Below, piece by piece: positions 39,242 through 42,201 of a stretch of 42,201 bases of DNA; within the stretch, counting starts at the first letter, position 1; each line of letters opens with the position of its first letter. Below the pieces are notes generated by a model. It was not told the DNA's origin. It worked only from the letters and a program-made list of their open reading frames with translations, and did not search any database. The stretch is taken from NCBI GenBank assembly GCA_012514895.1, contig JAAYZK010000140.1, positions 1-42,201 on the forward strand, given 5' to 3'. Source of the stretch: Planctomycetota bacterium (GTDB lineage Bacteria; Planctomycetota; Phycisphaerae; SM23-33; FEN-1343). A program made the translations under genes and the position numbers.

Positions 39242-39727
39242 TCAGCCGGATCGGCCCAGTAAAAAGGCCTGGGCGTTGATCTCATGCAGCTTGGGCGGCA
39301 GCACGGCCTGGATCGCCGCCCGCCAGGTCGCCTCGTCGAAGTCCAACACCTTGCTCAGCGCCCCCACCATCGCGACGTTCAGGCTCCGCGGGTGGGGCAG
39401 CCGGTCGGCGTCGATCGCCTCGGGCGTGATCAGCGCGCCGCCGGCGCGGAGGACGTCGCGATGGACGTCGGCCTGGTCGGCGGCCAGGACCATCAACACG
39501 TCGGCCTCGCCCGCCGTCACCATCGGGCTGAGCACCATGGCATCGGGCGTGGCGCCAAACCGGACGTCCGTGCGGACCGATCCGCCCCGCTGGCTCATGC
39601 CGTGCACCTCGGCCTTCTTCACGTCGCGCCCGGCGGCGAACGCCGCCGCGGCGATGATGTCCGACGCCGTCAGCACGCCCTGGCCGCCCAGGCCGGCGAC
39701 GACGATGTTCATGACTTGCCCGGCCAT
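39242..39727 (-). CDS. iorB: Indolepyruvate ferredoxin oxidoreductase, beta subunit
   Basis: A 161-residue gamma-type subunit of the 2-oxoacid:ferredoxin oxidoreductase family. The glycine-rich start NIVVAGLGGQGVLTASDI and the conserved AEVHGMSQRGGSVRTDVRFG are the family signature. With IorA it oxidatively decarboxylates aryl-pyruvates to aryl-acetyl-CoA with ferredoxin, or runs in reverse for amino acid synthesis. ATG 39727 overlaps the IorA stop by one base (TGATG), with GGAGGG 8 bases ahead. Somewhat short: many IorB proteins have about 190 residues, and the C-terminus ends in LLGRSG soon after the last strand. Confidence 0.92.
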   Translation of the reverse strand: MAGQVMNIVVAGLGGQGVLTASDIIAAAAFAAGRDVKKAEVHGMSQRGGSVRTDVRFGATPDAMVLSPMVTAGEADVLMVLAADQADVHRDVLRAGGALITPEAIDADRLPHPRSLNVAMVGALSKVLDFDEATWRAAIQAVLPPKLHEINAQAFLLGRSG

Positions 39728-41319
39728 CACTCCTGCCCTCCTTGCGTGTACCGGCGCAACTTCGCGGCCGCCAGCAGGCAGGGCCGCCGCAGGATGAACA
39801 CGCTCAGCCGGTCCGACGCGAGGCTCTCGGTCAGGGCCCCGACGAAGGCGTCGCGCTCCTTGACGGGGTCGAAGATCACCACGTTGTCGATCCCGATCGC
39901 CCGGGCGAGGTCCTCCGGGTTCACCTGGCCGGCCGGCTCGTGGTTGAGCTTCCGCCCGGTGCCGGGGTGCTCCTGCAGGCCCGTCATGGCCGTGGTGCTG
40001 TTGTCCAGGATCATCACCACGTGGCCGGTCTTCGGCCGGTTGTAGGCCATGTCGACCAGGCCGGTGATGCCGCTGTGCATGAAGGTGCTGTCGCCGATGA
40101 CGCTGACAACCTTGCGGGCCTGTTCGTCGGCCAGCACGTGCCGCAGCCCCAGCCCGACGCCGATGCTGGCGCCCATGCACACGCAACTGTCCATCGCCTC
40201 GAAGGGCGGCAGCACGCCCAGCGTGTAGCAGCCGATGTCGCCGGTGACGATGCAGCCCAGGTCGCGGAGCGTCTCGAAGGCCACGCGGTGCGGGCAACCC
40301 ACGCACAACTGCGGCGGCTTGCCGGGCGGCGGCGCCGGCTCGGGGCTCTCGTCGCGGCTGAGGATCCGCCGGACCCGCTCGACGTTCAGTTCGCCGAAGC
40401 GGTACATCTCGGCCTTGCCCTCGACCTCGATGCCCGCGGCGCGGAGGCCGTCGACCAGGCAGGGGTCGCCTTCCTCGATCACGACGCACCGCTCGACGCC
40501 GTCGGCGAACGTCCGGATCCGCTCGATCGGCAGCGGATAGGTGAAGCCCAGCTTGAGAATCCGCGCCTCCGGGGCCGCCTCGCGGGCGTGGAGCGCGGCG
40601 ACCCCCGAGGCGACGATTCCCAGGGCCGCCCCGCCGTCATAGTCGCGGTTCAGGTCGCACGTCTCGTTCCAGGCCGCCAGTTCCGCCAGCTTCTTCCGCA
40701 GCCGCCGGTGGGCCGGCCGGGCATAGGCCGGCACCATGACGCGGCCCTTGATGTCGCGCTGGAAGTGCGGCGGCGCGGCCGGACCGGCGGGGGCACGGGG
40801 GGTGACGACCGTCTTGGTGTGGCAGACCCGCGTCGTCACGCGGACCATCACGGGGATTCGCCACTGCTGCGACAGCTCGAAGGCGCGCCGGGTGAAATCA
40901 TACGCCTCCTGCGAATCGGCCGGCTCCAGCATGGGCACGCCCGCGGCGACGGCGTAGCGGCGGCTGTCCTGCTCGTTCTGGCTGGAGGCCATGCCCGGGT
41001 CGTCGGCGCAGATCAGCACCAGTGCGCCGGACACGCCCGTGTACGCCGCCGTGAACAGCGGGTCGGCCGCGACGTTCACGCCGACGTGCTTCATCGTCGC
41101 GATCGCCCGCGCGCCGCCGAACGCGGCCCCGATGGCCACCTCCAGGGCGACCTTCTCGTTGGGCGACCACTGGGCGTACCCGCCCAGGGCGCTGAAGGTC
41201 TCCAGGATCTCCGTCGACGGGGTCCCCGGATAGCCGGCGCCCAGCGCCACGCCGCAGTCCAGGGCCGCCCGGGCGACGGCTTCGTTGCCGCTCAGCAACG
41301 CTCGAGCTGATGTTGACAT
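39727..41319 (-). CDS. iorA: Indolepyruvate ferredoxin oxidoreductase, alpha subunit (no ferredoxin domain)
   Basis: A 530-residue thiamine-diphosphate subunit. It opens with the standard LLSGNEAVARAALDCGVAL and YPGTPSTEI. It has SQNEQDSRRYA, an internal Cys pair CVGCP (339-343) and the ThDP site GDSTFMHSG (409-417) with N440. Typical IorA proteins have about 600 residues and finish with a domain binding two [4Fe-4S] clusters through eight cysteines. Here the chain stops at RRPCLLAAAKLRRYTQGGQE, before that domain. No frameshift restores it, because iorB begins at the stop. Electrons must therefore pass by another route. ATG 41319 agrees with the family start and with the promoter at 41396-41424; upstream ATGs (41400, 41424) overlap that promoter. 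Confidence 0.92.
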   Translation of the reverse strand: MSTSARALLSGNEAVARAALDCGVALGAGYPGTPSTEILETFSALGGYAQWSPNEKVALEVAIGAAFGGARAIATMKHVGVNVAADPLFTAAYTGVSGALVLICADDPGMASSQNEQDSRRYAVAAGVPMLEPADSQEAYDFTRRAFELSQQWRIPVMVRVTTRVCHTKTVVTPRAPAGPAAPPHFQRDIKGRVMVPAYARPAHRRLRKKLAELAAWNETCDLNRDYDGGAALGIVASGVAALHAREAAPEARILKLGFTYPLPIERIRTFADGVERCVVIEEGDPCLVDGLRAAGIEVEGKAEMYRFGELNVERVRRILSRDESPEPAPPPGKPPQLCVGCPHRVAFETLRDLGCIVTGDIGCYTLGVLPPFEAMDSCVCMGASIGVGLGLRHVLADEQARKVVSVIGDSTFMHSGITGLVDMAYNRPKTGHVVMILDNSTTAMTGLQEHPGTGRKLNHEPAGQVNPEDLARAIGIDNVVIFDPVKERDAFVGALTESLASDRLSVFILRRPCLLAAAKLRRYTQGGQE

Positions 41320-41395
41320 CACTACTTGCACCCAATCAGGCCCAGACGAGACGACCGCCCGTCCCGGCGACGGACGTACCGCGTACAGATCTTCT

Positions 41396-41424
41396 TTCAT
41401 ACCAGAAACCCCGGAAATGATCAA
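41396..41424 (-). promoter_or_regulatory. Extended -10 promoter of the ior-paaK operon
   Basis: On the minus strand TTGATC (41424 to 41419), a 17-base spacer and TATGAA (41401 to 41396) preceded by TGG form an extended -10 promoter. Transcription would start near 41389, leaving a leader of about 70 bases. This excludes the ATGs at 41424 and 41400 as iorA starts. Confidence 0.6.
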
Positions 41425-41463
41425 CCGCCGATCCGGCAGGTTCGCCGGGCCGGCCGCCTGTGG

Positions 41464-41507
41464 AAAAGGCCAACGGCCCGGCGGAGGGGGAGCCGCCGGG
41501 CCGTTGG
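41464..41507 (-). terminator. Rho-independent terminator of the PKD-protein gene
   Basis: A perfect 15-base stem (41470-41484 with 41493-41507; CCAACGGCCCGGCGG and its complement) has an eight-base loop. AAAA at 41465-41468 becomes UUUU on the minus-strand transcript directly after the stem. It lies 20 bases beyond the stop at 41527 and separates this gene from iorA. Confidence 0.85.
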
Positions 41508-41526
41508 AGGAGGCAGACGCTGCGGA

Positions 41527-42201
41527 TCATTCCGTCAGCGTCAGAGAACTGACGGTGTGCGTGCCGACCGAGTTGCCGGCGTTGAGCGTCCAGTGGTCGA
41601 TACTGGTGATGCTCTGCTGCTCGGTGCGGAAGGCATAGCCGCTCGCGAGGGTGATCTCCGATTGGCCGGGCGGCGTGACGTAGACCGAGTAGGTATGATT
41701 CGACACGTTGACCACCATGCGGACGTGGTACGTCGCGCTGGCCGTGTAGGCCACCGTCGCGTCGGCGGCGTAGCTGGAGCCGTTGCGGACGTCGATCCGG
41801 TTGGAGGTGTTGAACCGCACGATGCACGCCAGGTCGGTCCACCAGTCTCCGATGCCGCTGGACAGCCCGGTCACGGCGTCGATGCCCGAGGTGTTGGGCA
41901 CGGCGTCGAATTCACAGGTGAACGTGCCCGTCTGCGTCGGCAGGACCGAGTTGGGCCACGTGTAGGGGCTCGTCGAGCTGGTCAGCGTTCGCGAGACGAC
42001 GGTGATCGCGACCGAGTCGTCATCGGTGGCGTCATCGTCGTCGGTGACGGTCAGGTCGGCGGTGTGGACGCCGACGTCCATCGACACGTTGGGCGTGGCG
42101 CCCGTGGCGATCTGGGTGACGCCTTCGGTCCAGACGTAGCTGGCGATCGAGCCGTCCGAATCGTACGAATCGTCCCCATCCAGCGTCACGGTCGCCGAGC
42201 C
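41527..42201 (-). CDS. PKD-domain surface protein, C-terminal part
   Basis: The last 224 residues of a larger protein whose start lies beyond the right edge of the window. The visible part begins inside a PKD-type beta-sandwich (VTLDGDDSYDSDGSIASYVW, then GVHTADLTVTDDDDATDDDS). It continues into a Thr/Ser-rich beta-sandwich of about 150 residues resembling a LamG/concanavalin-like domain (TGTFTCEFDAVPNT, YHVRMVVNVSNHTYSVYV), and ends SSLTLTE without a dockerin, membrane anchor or sorting signal. Asp-rich turns suggest calcium binding. PKD modules act as spacers in extracellular proteins that bind or degrade polysaccharide or protein. A strong terminator follows. Confidence 0.75.
   Translation of the reverse strand, partial: GSATVTLDGDDSYDSDGSIASYVWTEGVTQIATGATPNVSMDVGVHTADLTVTDDDDATDDDSVAITVVSRTLTSSTSPYTWPNSVLPTQTGTFTCEFDAVPNTSGIDAVTGLSSGIGDWWTDLACIVRFNTSNRIDVRNGSSYAADATVAYTASATYHVRMVVNVSNHTYSVYVTPPGQSEITLASGYAFRTEQQSITSIDHWTLNAGNSVGTHTVSSLTLTE

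Noticed and set aside
39710-39729. Read-through of the IorA stop as selenocysteine to recover a ferredoxin domain
   Set aside because: Another TGA follows after five codons and no cysteine-rich sequence lies in any frame before iorB.

Overview
The window is GC-rich and densely coded. It most likely comes from an anaerobic member of the Planctomycetota, of Phycisphaerae type. The indications are a secreted protein ending in a dockerin-like Ca-binding tail, STN-repeat, DUF4139, DUF6768 and DUF4838 proteins, a Tat-exported sulfatase with a polysaccharide lyase, and an ECF sigma factor with its membrane anti-sigma factor. Oxygen-sensitive biochemistry points to anaerobiosis: indolepyruvate:ferredoxin oxidoreductase, a double-cubane-type HgdB-family reductase with its ATPase activator, and selenocysteine insertion factors SelA and SelB. 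The assignment comes from gene content only; no rRNA is present.

Layout. (1) 1-9300, mixed housekeeping and surface genes: a DMT permease; a minus-strand sigma factor/anti-sigma/STN-repeat trio; a small SHOCT membrane protein; clpX with a strong terminator; an unknown 163-residue protein; a DUF4139 protein; a lipoprotein of the endonuclease/exonuclease/phosphatase fold; and a miniature dockerin-tailed secreted protein with its own promoter. (2) 9364-22214, a glycan-degradation block, mostly minus strand: tandem-SIS and single-SIS sugar-binding proteins, a DUF4838 protein, a heparinase/alginate-lyase-like enzyme, a sulfatase and a GH38 alpha-mannosidase. One small membrane protein (DUF6768-like) lies on the opposite strand inside it. 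(3) 22305-30415, a nine-gene plus-strand operon headed by a GntR/UTRA regulator behind a 20-bp perfect palindrome. It encodes E1alpha, E1beta and E2 of a 2-oxoacid dehydrogenase, a class II aldolase, a CbbY-like phosphatase, a fructose-6-phosphate-aldolase-type transaldolase, a PfkB kinase and a xylose-isomerase-like protein. (4) 30424-33830, selA-selB on the minus strand. (5) 33975-35992, a YjiM/YjiL-like double-cubane reductase and its activator, divergent from selA. (6) 35996-41319, minus-strand iorA-iorB-paaK-ACT-paaK. (7) 41527 to the window end, the C-terminus of a PKD-domain surface protein.

How the parts may work together. Secreted sulfatase and lyase would release sugars from a sulfated, uronic-acid- or mannose-containing glycan. 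The mannosidase has no export signal and would finish oligosaccharides inside the cell. The GntR operon reads as a self-contained route that isomerises a sugar, phosphorylates it, cleaves it by aldol chemistry and oxidatively decarboxylates a 2-oxoacid. Its substrate cannot be read from sequence, and this operon is the best candidate here for an undescribed pathway. The ior/paaK block interconverts aryl-pyruvates, aryl-acetyl-CoAs and aryl-acetates. Several promoters can be read directly; three share an extended -10 beginning TGGTAT. No tRNA, rRNA, CRISPR array, insertion sequence or phage gene was found. No gene-free stretch exceeds about 300 bases.
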